DNA of 64,000 bases from an uncultured Clostridia bacterium (lineage in GTDB: Bacteria; Bacillota; Clostridia; Christensenellales; UBA1242). The notes beneath the pieces are model-generated. The model made no database searches. It was not told the DNA's origin and saw only the letters and a program-made list of their open reading frames with translations. Position numbers and translations under genes: made by a program. Positions 6,660-15,545 of the stretch are shown here, piece by piece. The DNA lies in the NCBI GenBank assembly GCA_934777505.1, contig CAKVNM010000003.1, positions 1 to 64,000 on the forward strand. Direction: 5' to 3'. Position 1 is the first letter of the stretch. Each line of letters opens with the position of its first letter.

Positions 6660-7892
6660 ATGAAAATCTTTAAAAAAATAGCAATTTTTGCGATAATTTT
6701 AACATTTGTTCCACTTTTTTGGGGTTGCAGTAGCGGTTCGACTAGTTTGATTATAACCGCAAAGCCAAATAAAATTGTTTACGAAATCGGCGAGAAATTT
6801 GACTATTCAGGTCTTAGCGTGGAGAGTTATAACAGTGACGGCACAAACACAAAAGTGCTTTTAAAGGAAGATGAAATCTCTGCTGTTGACACTTCGACTT
6901 CTGGCGAAAAAACTGTTACAATCACAAAGGGCAATTTGTCAACAACATTCACAATTTATGTTGCAAGCAAAGTGGTGTCAAGCAAAGACGACATAAAGCC
7001 AGCGATAACTTCTAGTGCAGACGGAGATATTATCTATATCAAACAGGGCGAGTATAAACCAGACAGCGAAACGGACGAAAGTTTGTATAACATTGTGATT
7101 AACAAGAAACTAACAATCGTGGGTGACGGTGCAAAAAAGACGATAATTCACGGCAATTTTTTGGTGGGTGCAAGGGACGAAGGTGGCAACTTTTTGCCAA
7201 TGGAAAGTTTTGAAGATTTTAAACTAATCAATGTGGGCATGAAGTTGAACTATACCATTAAAGACAGATATTTGTCGTACGAAGGACCATATCAAAAATA
7301 TGATGTTTTTGGTGCAATCAAAACATTTGATAGTCAAAAAATTTTCGTTAGTAACTGTTCGTTTAGTGGCTATTCTTATGCGATTAATGCAACAAACATT
7401 TCAGGGCTAACGCTTGTGAATAATATGTTTAGGGACATAAAAATCAATGCGGTCAAAGTTACAAACAGCATAAAAAATTCCGTTATGACCAAAAACTCTT
7501 TTATGGATATTGGCTCGTCAAGTTTGGTCATGGAAAACTCCAAGCAGGGCAATGTGGGAGCACTATTTTTGTCGTTTAAGGATAGCGGAAACGCAGGAAT
7601 CATTGTTGCAAGCAACACATTTGTTAGAACGGGACTGATTTCCGGCTCGCTAAACTATGTTTCAAATGGGGCGGACGAACTTGAACTTGATAACAAAAAT
7701 TCGCTTACAAGCGGAAGTTATGTTAACAATTCGGCAATCATTTTTTTAGTGTCGACCGGCCAAAATAACCTTGACGCGAGCGGAATAATTTTTGCATCGA
7801 ACAACTTTGGAACGGCTTTAAAAAACATTGCATTCAACACAACTCAGGAAAATTTTATCAATCAAACTGGCGTTATAATTATCGAAGGATAG
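6660..7892 (+). CDS. lipoprotein with Ig-like and beta-helix regions
   Basis: The 410-residue protein starts with a lipoprotein signal peptide ending WGC (lipidated Cys 23), so it should be anchored to the outer face of the membrane. Residues about 28-105 (AKPNKIVYEIGEKFDYSGL onward) look like a bacterial Ig-like domain of the Big_3 type. The rest reads like a right-handed parallel beta-helix of the pectin-lyase fold, with repeated short strands such as SGLTLVNNMFRDIKINAV. No catalytic residues of a polysaccharide lyase can be named, so it may only bind surface material. It is a small relative in architecture of the giant lipoproteins at 37617-64000. GGTGA lies upstream of the start. It is divergent from the adjacent deacetylase-like gene. 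Confidence 0.7.
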   Translation: MKIFKKIAIFAIILTFVPLFWGCSSGSTSLIITAKPNKIVYEIGEKFDYSGLSVESYNSDGTNTKVLLKEDEISAVDTSTSGEKTVTITKGNLSTTFTIYVASKVVSSKDDIKPAITSSADGDIIYIKQGEYKPDSETDESLYNIVINKKLTIVGDGAKKTIIHGNFLVGARDEGGNFLPMESFEDFKLINVGMKLNYTIKDRYLSYEGPYQKYDVFGAIKTFDSQKIFVSNCSFSGYSYAINATNISGLTLVNNMFRDIKINAVKVTNSIKNSVMTKNSFMDIGSSSLVMENSKQGNVGALFLSFKDSGNAGIIVASNTFVRTGLISGSLNYVSNGADELELDNKNSLTSGSYVNNSAIIFLVSTGQNNLDASGIIFASNNFGTALKNIAFNTTQENFINQTGVIIIEG

Positions 7893-8055
7893 AAAATCGA
7901 CTCAAAGCAAAAAATGTTAAAAACACACTAAAATTTATACTTTTTTTGTGGTTTTTATTGCTTTTTTTGCTTAAAATCATAAAAAATTAGAAAATTTATT
8001 TAAAAAAACCAAGTTTTACGCTTAACTTTTTTGTTTTAAAAAATCAAAAATTTGC

Positions 8056-8084
8056 TTGCCACCACACTGATTGTTTATTATAAT
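8056..8084 (+). promoter_or_regulatory. promoter of maf
   Basis: TTGCCA, 17 bases, TATAAT. It lies about 35 bases upstream of the maf start, so the leader is short. Confidence 0.65.
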
Positions 8085-8118
8085 TTTGTTGATATTTTTT
8101 ACGAAAGAAGGTAGCAGT

Positions 8119-8694
8119 ATGCAAATAATTTTAGCGTCACAGTCGCCACGAAGAAAAGAACTTTTAACTTTGATGGGACTAAGATTTGAAACCATGCCAA
8201 GCACAAAGGAAGAAGACATGACGAAGCACATGAGCCTAACAAAACTTGCAGAAAGTTTGGCAGAGCAAAAAGCGGTCGATGTTTTCGCTCAAACCAGTGG
8301 GGACAGAGTTGTGATTGGTGCGGACACCATGGTGGCGTTCAAAAACAAACTTTTTGGCAAGCCAAAGTCTAAATTAGAAGCAAAATCCATGCTTCAAACA
8401 TTGTCTAATCGCTGGCACAAAGTTATAACAAGTTTGTGCGTGATTGTTCAAAAAAATGGTCAAACAAAAAAGTACTTAACGCACGACACTTGCAAGGTTA
8501 AATTTTTAAAACTCTCAAACACCGATATCGACAACTATCTTTTGTCAAACGAGTATGCCGACAAAGCGGGCGCTTATGCAATCCAAGGCCAAAGCGGAAT
8601 GTTTGTTCAAAAAATCCACGGCTCTTACGCCACAGTTGTTGGTCTTCCAACGCACCTTTTATTCCAAATTTTAAAAGCCGAAAACTTGATGTAA
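8119..8694 (+). CDS. maf: Maf-type nucleotide pyrophosphatase
   Basis: The 191-residue protein is full length for the Maf family. It opens with the signature MQIILASQSPRRKELL and has a conserved IGADTM in the middle and DKAGAYAIQGQSG near the C-terminus. Maf proteins hydrolyse non-canonical or selected nucleoside triphosphates (dTTP, UTP or modified bases) to monophosphate and pyrophosphate in the cytoplasm, acting as house-cleaning enzymes linked to division arrest. Which substrate class applies here cannot be settled by eye. The start is set by GAAGG upstream and by alignment to the family; the longer open frame upstream is not used. It is a single-gene unit with its own promoter and terminator. 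Confidence 0.92.
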   Translation: MQIILASQSPRRKELLTLMGLRFETMPSTKEEDMTKHMSLTKLAESLAEQKAVDVFAQTSGDRVVIGADTMVAFKNKLFGKPKSKLEAKSMLQTLSNRWHKVITSLCVIVQKNGQTKKYLTHDTCKVKFLKLSNTDIDNYLLSNEYADKAGAYAIQGQSGMFVQKIHGSYATVVGLPTHLLFQILKAENLM

Positions 8695-8698
8695 AAAG

Positions 8699-8724
8699 AA
8701 TGTACTACCTAGTACATTTTTTTT
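8699..8724 (+). terminator. terminator of maf
   Basis: AATGTACTA and TAGTACATT form a nine-base stem followed by a T run. Confidence 0.8.
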
Positions 8725-8932
8725 GACTAAAAGCATTTAAAATAAAAAAAGCCAAGATTAATTTTGGTTTGAATTTGACTCAACAAAGACGCTAACTTTT
8801 CTACGCAAATTATACTTTGAAAAATCTATCACGAGTATAACAAACAAAATATCAAGTGAAGTGGAGTTCTACTTCAAAGATTTTGTTCGGCTTTGTTTAA
8901 TCTAACAATCATGTAGTGGCTGTTATGAAAAC

Positions 8933-8960
8933 AAAAAAAGTCAAGATTTACTCTTGACTT
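8933..8960 (-). terminator. terminator of initiator tRNA gene
   Basis: On the minus strand AAGTCAAGA and TCTTGACTT form a nine-base stem with a GTAAA loop and end in seven T, a few bases after the tRNA CCA end. Confidence 0.85.
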
Positions 8961-8964
8961 ATAC

Positions 8965-9040
8965 TGGTTGCGGGGGACAGATTCGAACTATCGACCTTCG
9001 GGTTATGAGCCCGACGAGCTGCCAGCTGCTCCACCCCGCG
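8965..9040 (-). tRNA. initiator tRNA-fMet (anticodon CAT)
   Basis: The 76-base minus-strand gene reads CGCGGGG at its 5' end and CCCCGCA plus A plus encoded CCA at its 3' end, leaving the C1:A72 mismatch typical of initiator tRNA. The anticodon stem has the three G:C pairs (GGG/CCC) around loop CTCATAA that initiator tRNAs use for P-site entry. The T loop GTTCGAAT is present. It is transcribed alone, with a promoter at 9052-9080 and a strong terminator downstream. Confidence 0.96.
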
Positions 9041-9051
9041 ATAACTATTAA

Positions 9052-9080
9052 AGTGTATACCATATCGAGCAAGATGTCAA
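9052..9080 (-). promoter_or_regulatory. promoter of initiator tRNA
   Basis: On the minus strand, TTGACA (9075-9080), 17 bases and TACACT (9052-9057) lie 11 bases upstream of the mature tRNA 5' end. Confidence 0.8.
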
Positions 9081-9162
9081 TACTTTTGACCGAAAAAGTT
9101 GAGAAATATGTTGATTTTAGGCACTTTTTCTTTTAAGCAAAGGGTTTTGGGTTAAAATTATT

Positions 9163-9193
9163 TTGCAATTTTGCAATAATGATATATTATAAT
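9163..9193 (+). promoter_or_regulatory. probable secA promoter
   Basis: TATAAT at 9188-9193 is preceded by TTGCAA at 9163-9168 with a long 19-base spacer. Start of transcription would be near 9200. Confidence 0.5.
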
Positions 9194-9200
9194 AGTATCT

Positions 9201-9271
9201 TATGTGCTTTTTTGAGAAATATTAGTTTTACTCAAAAATTATTCAAAAACCAAATACAACTTTTGCACATA
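9201..9271 (+). promoter_or_regulatory. structured 5' leader of secA
   Basis: TATGTGC (9201-9207) can pair with GCACATA (9265-9271). Inside this, TTTTTGAG (9209-9216) pairs with CTCAAAAA (9231-9238). The structure ends six bases before AGGAG at 9277-9281, so it could influence translation of secA. Confidence 0.45.
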
Positions 9272-9287
9272 TCACTAGGAGAATTTA

Positions 9288-12008
9288 ATGGGACTATTTT
9301 CATTTTTATTTGCATCGGACAACTCTCGAAATGTAAAGAAACTAAAAGTTATTGCAGACCAAGTTTTTGCTCTTGACGAAAAGTATGCAAAAATGAGTGA
9401 CGATGAATTAAAATCACAAACACAAATTTTAAAAGATAGACTTTCTAATGGTGAAACTTTGGACCACATTTTGCCAGACGCTTATGCGTGCATTAGAGAA
9501 GCAAGTTTTAGAGTTCTAAAACAAAAACACTACTATGTTCAAGTTCTTGGCGGAATTGCACTTCATCAAGGAAGAATTGCCGAAATGAGAACAGGTGAAG
9601 GTAAGACCTTGACCGAAACTTTGCCAGCATATCTAAACGCTCTTTCTGGCAATGGCGTTCATATCGTAACCGTAAACGAATACCTAGCAAAGCGTGATAG
9701 CGAGTGGATGGGAAAAGTGTTCAACTATCTTGGACTAACTGTTGGAATCACACTTTCTGGCATGAACGATGAGCAAAAACGCAAAGCATATCAAGCAGAT
9801 ATCACTTACGGAACAAACAGCGAGTTTGGATTTGACTACCTAAGAGACAATATGTGCATTAGGCTTGACCAAAAGGTTCAAAGAGGACATAACTTTGCAA
9901 TCGTGGACGAAGTTGATAGCGTCTTGATTGACGAAGCAAGAACTCCACTTATTATCAGTGGCGGAAAAGGTTTTAGAAGCAGTGAAGACTACGACAAAGC
10001 ACAAGCATTTGTTAGAACCTTGAAAAAAGACGAAGATGTTGAAATTGACGAAGAAAAGAAGCAAATTCGTTTGACCGAAAGCGGTGTTAGCAAGGCAGAA
10101 AGATTTTATAAAATCGAAAACCTTAGCGATATCGACAACATGGAAATCAACCACTATATCAACAACGCATTAAGAGCAAACTTTATGATGCACCTTGATA
10201 GTGACTATATCGTCAACGAAAAGGGCGAAGTTTTGATTGTCGATGAGTTTACTGGTCGTGTTATGGCAGGCAGAAGATTTAGTGACGGACTCCACCAAGC
10301 CATCGAAGCAAAAGAAGGCGTAAAGGTTAATGACGAGAACTTGACCGTTGCAACAATCACATATCAAAATTATTTTAGGCTCTACAAAAAACTTTCTGGT
10401 ATGACAGGTACTGCCAAAACAGAAGAAACTGAGTTTAACAAAATCTACAAACTCGATGTTGTTCAAATTCCAACAAACAAACCAGTTCAAAGAAAAGACG
10501 ATGTCGACATTGTTTACTCCACCAAAGAAGGCAAAATGAAGGCGATTGTTAACGCCATTATCGAACGCCACAAAACAGGTCAACCAATTCTTGTTGGTAC
10601 TGTTACGGTTGAAAAGAGTGAAGAAATCAGTGACGCTTTGAAGAAAGCGGGCGTAAAGCATGTTGTCCTAAACGCAAAAAATCACGAAAGAGAAAGTGAA
10701 ATTGTTGCCCAAGCAGGTAAGGTTGGTGCAGTAACAATCGCAACAAACATGGCTGGTCGTGGAACGGATATTTTGCTTGGCGGTAACCCAGAATTTTTGG
10801 CAAAACAACGCATGAAGCAAGAAGCGTTTGAAGAACAGTATATCATTGACTGCACTTCGTACGCTCCAACCACAGACGAAAAGTTGCTAGAAGCAAAACA
10901 GCGTTACAACGAACTTTATAACGAATTTAAGAAAGAAACCGACAAAGAAAAAGAAGAAGTTATCAAACTTGGCGGTCTTTATATTATCGGTACAGAGCGT
11001 CACGAGTCAAGGCGTATCGACAACCAACTTCGTGGCAGAAGTGGTCGTCAGGGTGACCCAGGTGAAAGTATTTTCTATATCTCGCTTGATGACGATATCG
11101 CAAGAATTTTTGGTGGCGAAAGATTGAAAAAAATCGCAACAGCGTTCAAAATGAGCGAAGACGAGCCACTATTCCAAATGAAGTTTATTTCGCACCAAAT
11201 CGAAAACGCTCAAAAGAGAGTCGAAGGCAACAACTTTGCTATTAGAAGAACACTTCTTCAATTTGACGATGTTTTGAATGAGCAAAGAAATGTAATCTAC
11301 GGTCAAAGAGATAAGTTGCTTGAAGGAGCGGACTTCCACGACCAAATTCTTGAAATGGTACACGAGCTTGTTGAAAAAACTGTCCGAGAAAATATCAGCG
11401 AAGACAAAGAATATTACGAGTGGGATTTGGAAACTCTTAACAAACGACTTGAAGAATATATCTTGCCAAAAGAAACCAATCTTTTAACCAAAAAAGTGGT
11501 TGAAGAAATGGAAGTTGAAGATGTTATCGAAAAAGTTTATAACACAGTTTTGAAAAACTTGGAAGAAAAGGAAAAACAAATCAACGAAACTTTTATGCAA
11601 GACAATCCAAACATGGTGGACGGCTTCAAAATGCTCGAACGCTTTGTACTACTACGACAAGTTGACAGCGCATGGGTTGAACACATTGACGCAATGACAA
11701 TCATGAAACGAGAAATCATGACTCGTACAGACCCAATTACAGCCTACAAACAAGAAGGCTATGATATGTTTGAACACATGATTGACACAATTAGAAACAA
11801 CACTGCAAAAATCATTTTGAATGCACAAGTTGAAAGAGTTGTAAAACAGCCACAAAAAACTTTAAAGCGTAACATTCAAGCAAATGCAACTCCTGTTGAA
11901 AAGCAATCCAAAACAGTAAAACGCACCGAAAAGCAAATCGGCAGAAATGACCCTTGCCCATGTGGAAGTGGTAAAAAATACAAAAACTGCTGTGGCAAAA
12001 ATGCTTAG
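9288..12008 (+). CDS. secA: SecA preprotein translocase ATPase
   Basis: The 906-residue protein is the cytoplasmic motor that binds SecYEG and drives unfolded preproteins through the membrane by ATP hydrolysis. Walker A MRTGEGKT is at 100-107, the DEAD-type segment VDEVDSVLIDEA follows near 207, and the second helicase domain carries AGRGTDILLGG. The preprotein cross-linking, helical wing and scaffold regions are all present at usual length. The C-terminus ends with the SEC-C zinc finger CPCGSGKKYKNCC, which binds SecB or ribosomes in other bacteria. AGGAG lies seven bases before the ATG. It is monocistronic, with a structured leader and a strong terminator. The exported proteins elsewhere in the window depend on it. 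Confidence 0.98.
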   Translation: MGLFSFLFASDNSRNVKKLKVIADQVFALDEKYAKMSDDELKSQTQILKDRLSNGETLDHILPDAYACIREASFRVLKQKHYYVQVLGGIALHQGRIAEMRTGEGKTLTETLPAYLNALSGNGVHIVTVNEYLAKRDSEWMGKVFNYLGLTVGITLSGMNDEQKRKAYQADITYGTNSEFGFDYLRDNMCIRLDQKVQRGHNFAIVDEVDSVLIDEARTPLIISGGKGFRSSEDYDKAQAFVRTLKKDEDVEIDEEKKQIRLTESGVSKAERFYKIENLSDIDNMEINHYINNALRANFMMHLDSDYIVNEKGEVLIVDEFTGRVMAGRRFSDGLHQAIEAKEGVKVNDENLTVATITYQNYFRLYKKLSGMTGTAKTEETEFNKIYKLDVVQIPTNKPVQRKDDVDIVYSTKEGKMKAIVNAIIERHKTGQPILVGTVTVEKSEEISDALKKAGVKHVVLNAKNHERESEIVAQAGKVGAVTIATNMAGRGTDILLGGNPEFLAKQRMKQEAFEEQYIIDCTSYAPTTDEKLLEAKQRYNELYNEFKKETDKEKEEVIKLGGLYIIGTERHESRRIDNQLRGRSGRQGDPGESIFYISLDDDIARIFGGERLKKIATAFKMSEDEPLFQMKFISHQIENAQKRVEGNNFAIRRTLLQFDDVLNEQRNVIYGQRDKLLEGADFHDQILEMVHELVEKTVRENISEDKEYYEWDLETLNKRLEEYILPKETNLLTKKVVEEMEVEDVIEKVYNTVLKNLEEKEKQINETFMQDNPNMVDGFKMLERFVLLRQVDSAWVEHIDAMTIMKREIMTRTDPITAYKQEGYDMFEHMIDTIRNNTAKIILNAQVERVVKQPQKTLKRNIQANATPVEKQSKTVKRTEKQIGRNDPCPCGSGKKYKNCCGKNA

Positions 12009-12030
12009 AAATTAGTTTATGTATATCAAA

Positions 12031-12059
12031 AAATCTACTTTGAACAAGTAGATTTTTTT
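12031..12059 (+). terminator. terminator of secA
   Basis: AAATCTACTT and AAGTAGATTT form a ten-base stem with loop TGAAC, ending in a T run. Confidence 0.85.
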
Positions 12060-12384
12060 GTGACTTAAAATTTTTAATTAAAAATATTCATGCTAAATTA
12101 TATTTTAATCAGCAAAAAGTGCAATTAAATTATTGCAAGCAAATATATTTTTAACGCATTATTAAGCCATAGAAAAGGCATTATTGTGGCTTTATTATAA
12201 TTAGTCAATGCCATATAATAACCACTTATAAAGCAAGTTTAACAAGCGATTTTGCAACAAACAACTTAGGAAGAATGTAGAAGTTAACATATTATCAAAT
12301 GTGCAATTTTTTTGAAAAAACTATAAAAAATCATAAAAAAACACGATTTTTTCTTGATTTTTAATGTAAAAAGTATTGTTTAAA
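12060..12384. other. intergenic region with no recognised gene
   Basis: AT-rich region between convergent secA and nrdG. A hairpin of AAGCCATA with TGTGGCTT lies near 12167-12193 and a TGCAAT/ATTGCA dyad near 12119-12136. No ORF with a ribosome binding site or known RNA is evident. Confidence 0.4.
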
Positions 12385-12409
12385 TAAAAAAACACTGAAA
12401 ACTCAGTGT
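12385..12409 (-). terminator. terminator of the nrdD-nrdG operon
   Basis: ACACTGA and TCAGTGT form a seven-base stem followed by T on the minus strand, just after the nrdG stop. Confidence 0.8.
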
Positions 12410-12415
12410 CTTTTT

Positions 12416-12925
12416 TTAATCGCAGTGAAGAACAATTTTGTTTTGTTTTAATGTTTCCTTAAAGTCGATAACTCGTTGATTGCTAGAACCACGCCACTTC
12501 AAACTCAAATCTCTAAGTTTTTCAATATATGGTCCATCAACTATTATATCGACATAGTCAAGCAAAGGGTACTTTCCGTTCTTGTAGTCTTTTAAAACAT
12601 CTTCAAAAACAAATCCAGTGTAGAGCCAAATTGTTTTGGTTGGAAACTTTTGCTTAATCTCTTTGCAAAGAGTTGTTAGTTCATCCACATTGTAGTGTTC
12701 GAGTGGGTGACCGCCAGTTAGGGTAATCCCGCTAACATAGTCTTTTTTTAGTTCTTCAAAAATTTCGGCTTTGGCGTTGTCATCAAATGGAATTCCGCCA
12801 AATCTGTCCCAAGTTTGTGGGTTTTGGCAGTTCTTGCACCTTAAAGAGCAACCGCTCACAAAAAGCACAACCCTAAATCCATCGCCGTTTAGCATATCGT
12901 CATGTTTAATATTGTGATAATTCAT
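12416..12925 (-). CDS. nrdG: anaerobic RNR-activating radical SAM protein NrdG
   Basis: The 169-residue protein carries the radical SAM motif CSLRCKNC (C26, C30, C33 from the chosen start), which holds a 4Fe-4S cluster. It uses S-adenosylmethionine to put the glycyl radical onto NrdD. The QNPQTWD segment and TLTGGHPLEH are typical of NrdG. An upstream in-frame ATG is open, but GGAG lies six bases before ATG 12925 and family members begin MNYHNIK, so this start is chosen. It overlaps the end of a 42-residue ORF by 20 bases, indicating translational coupling in an nrdD-ORF-nrdG operon. It is oxygen sensitive and fits an anaerobe. Confidence 0.95.
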   Translation of the reverse strand: MNYHNIKHDDMLNGDGFRVVLFVSGCSLRCKNCQNPQTWDRFGGIPFDDNAKAEIFEELKKDYVSGITLTGGHPLEHYNVDELTTLCKEIKQKFPTKTIWLYTGFVFEDVLKDYKNGKYPLLDYVDIIVDGPYIEKLRDLSLKWRGSSNQRVIDFKETLKQNKIVLHCD

Positions 12926-13034
12926 CATAATCTCCGTTATCTTCTTCTGGGTCGTCATTTAATACTTCGCCCAAGATTTCAACATATTCGCACCATTCGT
13001 CTTGCGATAGTCCGTCAATATTTTTGTCGTTCAT
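12906..13034 (-). CDS. 42-residue acidic ORF between nrdD and nrdG
   Basis: ATG 13034 is preceded by GGAG seven bases upstream; that GGAG directly follows the nrdD stop codon. The product begins MNDKNIDGLSQDEWCEYVEI and then becomes very acidic (DDPEEDNGDYDE), with one Cys and no membrane segment. Its 3' end overlaps the nrdG start, and its own coding sequence contains the nrdG ribosome binding site, so it at least serves to couple nrdG translation to nrdD. Whether the peptide itself acts, for example by contacting NrdD or NrdG, is unknown. I recognise no family. Confidence 0.65.
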   Translation of the reverse strand: MNDKNIDGLSQDEWCEYVEILGEVLNDDPEEDNGDYDELSQY

Positions 13035-13045
13035 AATTAAACTCC

Positions 13046-15220
13046 TTACATACTCTTTCTGTCTTTAAATTCGGCTAGTTTGTGGTCGGCATACATACTT
13101 CTGCCGTTCACTCTGGAATAGCCAAGATAGCCGTTCATTCTTTCAATTCGGGTTATGTTTTCGCTGTGGCATTTTGGACAAGTATCGCTGTCTATAAACT
13201 GCTCGCCACAATCTTCGCAGTAGTCAAGTTGAAGGTTAACGCCTTCGTAAAATCCCATTTTCATGGCTCTACGAACCATTGTTTTTATGGCTTCCTTGTT
13301 GTAGCCAAGTGGGTATCTGCAATATTGGATTGCTCCGCCAGTGCAGTAGTGATACATTTTGTATTCGATGTCTTGTTTTTGAATAGGGGTGATATCTTCA
13401 TACACTGCGCAGTGGAAACTGTTTGATGTGTATGGTTTGTCGGTTATGCCTTTCATTTCGCCGTACATTTTTCTAAACTGCTCAACTTGAAGACCGCACA
13501 AACTTTCGGCAGGAGTGCCATATAGGGCATACAGAATTCCGTCCTCTTTGGTGATTTTCTTTTTGTACTCGTCAAGATATTGCAAAATTTCGATTGCAAG
13601 TGATTGGTCTTGGACAAGCGATTTTCCGTTGTAAAGATATTGCGTTTCGTTTAGGGCAGTGATGCCGAACGAAGCAGTCATTGGTCTAAGATATTCTCTG
13701 CCAATTTCTTGTTCTGGATTAAAGTGGCCGTTCAAAATTCCGCCTTGACAGAACGCTAGTGGGTTTGTTCCTGCTTTTTTGTGAGAGAAATATTCAAATG
13801 TTCTAATATGTATTTTTCTAATAATTTCGAGATAGAACGAAAGTTCTTCAAAAAAGATTTCTTTAACTGTTCTAGTTGGCTCGTCTTTTTGTCTTAGTTG
13901 TGCCTTTCTTAAAATCATAGGGAAGTGAATACTAATCGCTCCCATGTTCATTCTGCCTTCATAGATTGGTTCATCGGTGTCGTCAAGTGGTTCAAATCCA
14001 CCTTTCTTAAACCAAGGGGCAAGTGTTGCTCTGCAACCCATTCTGGAAATTGTCTTGTGATATTTTCGGTAGATATCTCCGCAATAGCCTTCGCCTGTGC
14101 AACTAATGTAGTCAGGATACATGGCTTTGCTCGAACAGTCAATCGCTTCCAAGAATAGCCATTCAAGTTCTCCACCTTCGCCGTGCAAGTTTTCGTCATA
14201 CAAGAAACTTAGTTTAGGGAACAAAACAGGGTGTTTAAAGCCGTCTTTGCCTTGTCCGTTTTTTCTAACTTTCATAGCGATAGATGTGCAAAGTGTTTCA
14301 AACTTCTTTGTTCCAAGTCCAAACGAAACGGCAGTAAAAGGATAGTCGCCACGGCTTGAACCAACAGAGTTCAACTTCATTTCAAGTCCTTGCCAGCCTT
14401 GTTCGTAGTCCCTAACAATCTTTTTCATGGCGTAGTCGTCTGCTTGACTTGAAAGTTCGTCTTGACTAAGGCTAGACTTCATGTCTTTTGCAATTTGTTT
14501 GTATTCGTTAACATACTTAGCGTAACTTTTTTCGGCATAAGGGGCTAAAACCTTGTCGATTTCGCTAATCGTAAACCCGCCATATTGACAACTTGCCATG
14601 TTCATAATAATGTCGCCAATAAGGTCGAATGCAACATCAAGAGTTTTTGGCTCGTTGTAGTGAAGGTTTCCCATTTCAAAACCGCCAGTCAAAATTTCTT
14701 TTATGTCCGCAAGGCAACAGTTGAACGAGTCAAGTCTGCTTCCACGGTCGTGAATGTAGATGTAGCCTTCGCTCATTGCTTTTTCTTCTTCCGCTGTCAA
14801 AAAGAATTTTTTGTATAATTCGCTGTTAAGTTCGTTATAAACAATCGCTCTTTGGGTGGTGATGATAGCACTGTCTGCGTTTGCGTTGCTTCTGTCGCCA
14901 ATAAAGTTGAGTCCAAGTTTTTTGTTGTAGACTTTGTCGAGCATTCGTGCAAACGAAGCCTTGTTGTCCCTGTATTCTCTGTAACTTCTAGCAACATCTT
15001 TGTTGATTTTGTCAAGTGCGGTTTCAACAAGATTGTGAATGTTGAGAACTGGCACTTTGTCTAGGTGCGCAATTTGAGTTTCAACAAAGTCGCACACTTT
15101 GTTTTCTTCTTCTGGCGACAATGTTACAACCACTCTTGTTGCCGATTTTCTAATGGCGTTTTTGATTTTTTCGCTGTTGTAGTCTTCTTCAACGCCACTT
15201 TTTTTAATAATCTTAACCAT
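13046..15220 (-). CDS. nrdD: anaerobic ribonucleoside-triphosphate reductase NrdD
   Basis: The 724-residue class III reductase makes dNTPs from NTPs without oxygen. An N-terminal ATP cone (about 1-90) senses dATP/ATP. The ten-stranded barrel carries conserved Cys segments including SFNCCLADI and MASCQYGG. A C-terminal zinc site, CEDC and CPKC, precedes the glycyl radical region ERMNGYLG, where Gly 697 is the radical residue installed by NrdG. GGACGG lies upstream of the start. TTGACA with a TAATTT-like -10 lies further upstream. It is the first gene of the operon with the acidic ORF and nrdG. Length and motifs are complete. Confidence 0.97.
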   Translation of the reverse strand: MVKIIKKSGVEEDYNSEKIKNAIRKSATRVVVTLSPEEENKVCDFVETQIAHLDKVPVLNIHNLVETALDKINKDVARSYREYRDNKASFARMLDKVYNKKLGLNFIGDRSNANADSAIITTQRAIVYNELNSELYKKFFLTAEEEKAMSEGYIYIHDRGSRLDSFNCCLADIKEILTGGFEMGNLHYNEPKTLDVAFDLIGDIIMNMASCQYGGFTISEIDKVLAPYAEKSYAKYVNEYKQIAKDMKSSLSQDELSSQADDYAMKKIVRDYEQGWQGLEMKLNSVGSSRGDYPFTAVSFGLGTKKFETLCTSIAMKVRKNGQGKDGFKHPVLFPKLSFLYDENLHGEGGELEWLFLEAIDCSSKAMYPDYISCTGEGYCGDIYRKYHKTISRMGCRATLAPWFKKGGFEPLDDTDEPIYEGRMNMGAISIHFPMILRKAQLRQKDEPTRTVKEIFFEELSFYLEIIRKIHIRTFEYFSHKKAGTNPLAFCQGGILNGHFNPEQEIGREYLRPMTASFGITALNETQYLYNGKSLVQDQSLAIEILQYLDEYKKKITKEDGILYALYGTPAESLCGLQVEQFRKMYGEMKGITDKPYTSNSFHCAVYEDITPIQKQDIEYKMYHYCTGGAIQYCRYPLGYNKEAIKTMVRRAMKMGFYEGVNLQLDYCEDCGEQFIDSDTCPKCHSENITRIERMNGYLGYSRVNGRSMYADHKLAEFKDRKSM

Positions 15221-15353
15221 AAAAATTGCACCGTCCTAATTTAATATTATATTATCAAAATTAGCACCCAAAGTGGCAAATGTCAATCAAAAATATGAGC
15301 ATTTTTTCAAATAAAAAATAAATAATTTTTTTTGAAATTTTGCTAAATTTTAT

Positions 15354-15435
15354 TTCACAAATTCACATCAATATGGTTATAATATATAGTAAAAAACTTA
15401 GGGAGGGGGAGAAGCACATGGTGGCTTCTTTTTTT
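15354..15435 (+). ncRNA. candidate short transcript with G-rich SD-like tract
   Basis: TTCACA (15354-15359), 18 bases and TATAAT (15378-15383) form a good promoter. About 45 bases of RNA would follow, containing GGGAGGGGGAG, and end in an AGAAGC/GCTTCT hairpin with seven T (15410-15435). The purine tract is a very strong match to anti-Shine-Dalgarno sequence. It could be a small RNA, a leader, or the message for the nine-residue ORF listed next. Confidence 0.45.
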
Positions 15436-15447
15436 CTGTTTGTTTAA
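15418..15447 (+). CDS. possible nine-codon ORF within the short transcript
   Basis: ATG 15418 lies eight bases after GGGAGGGGGAG and encodes MVASFFLFV before TAA. The ORF runs through the terminator hairpin, so full translation would need read-through past the T run. The hydrophobic peptide could be a leader or toxin-like peptide, or chance. Support is only the strong ribosome binding site. Confidence 0.2.
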   Translation: MVASFFLFV

Positions 15448-15545
15448 AATATTGCCATATTTTTCCAGTAACAAAAAAATAATGTTAATAAAGATTTTTA
15501 ATTTTGCCTATATTGATATATAATATATATAAGGAGTTTAGTTTT

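Noticed and set aside
10170..10661. Long antisense frame in secA
   Set aside because: It is a frame shadow of a well-conserved gene, with no promoter or ribosome binding site and no recognisable domain.
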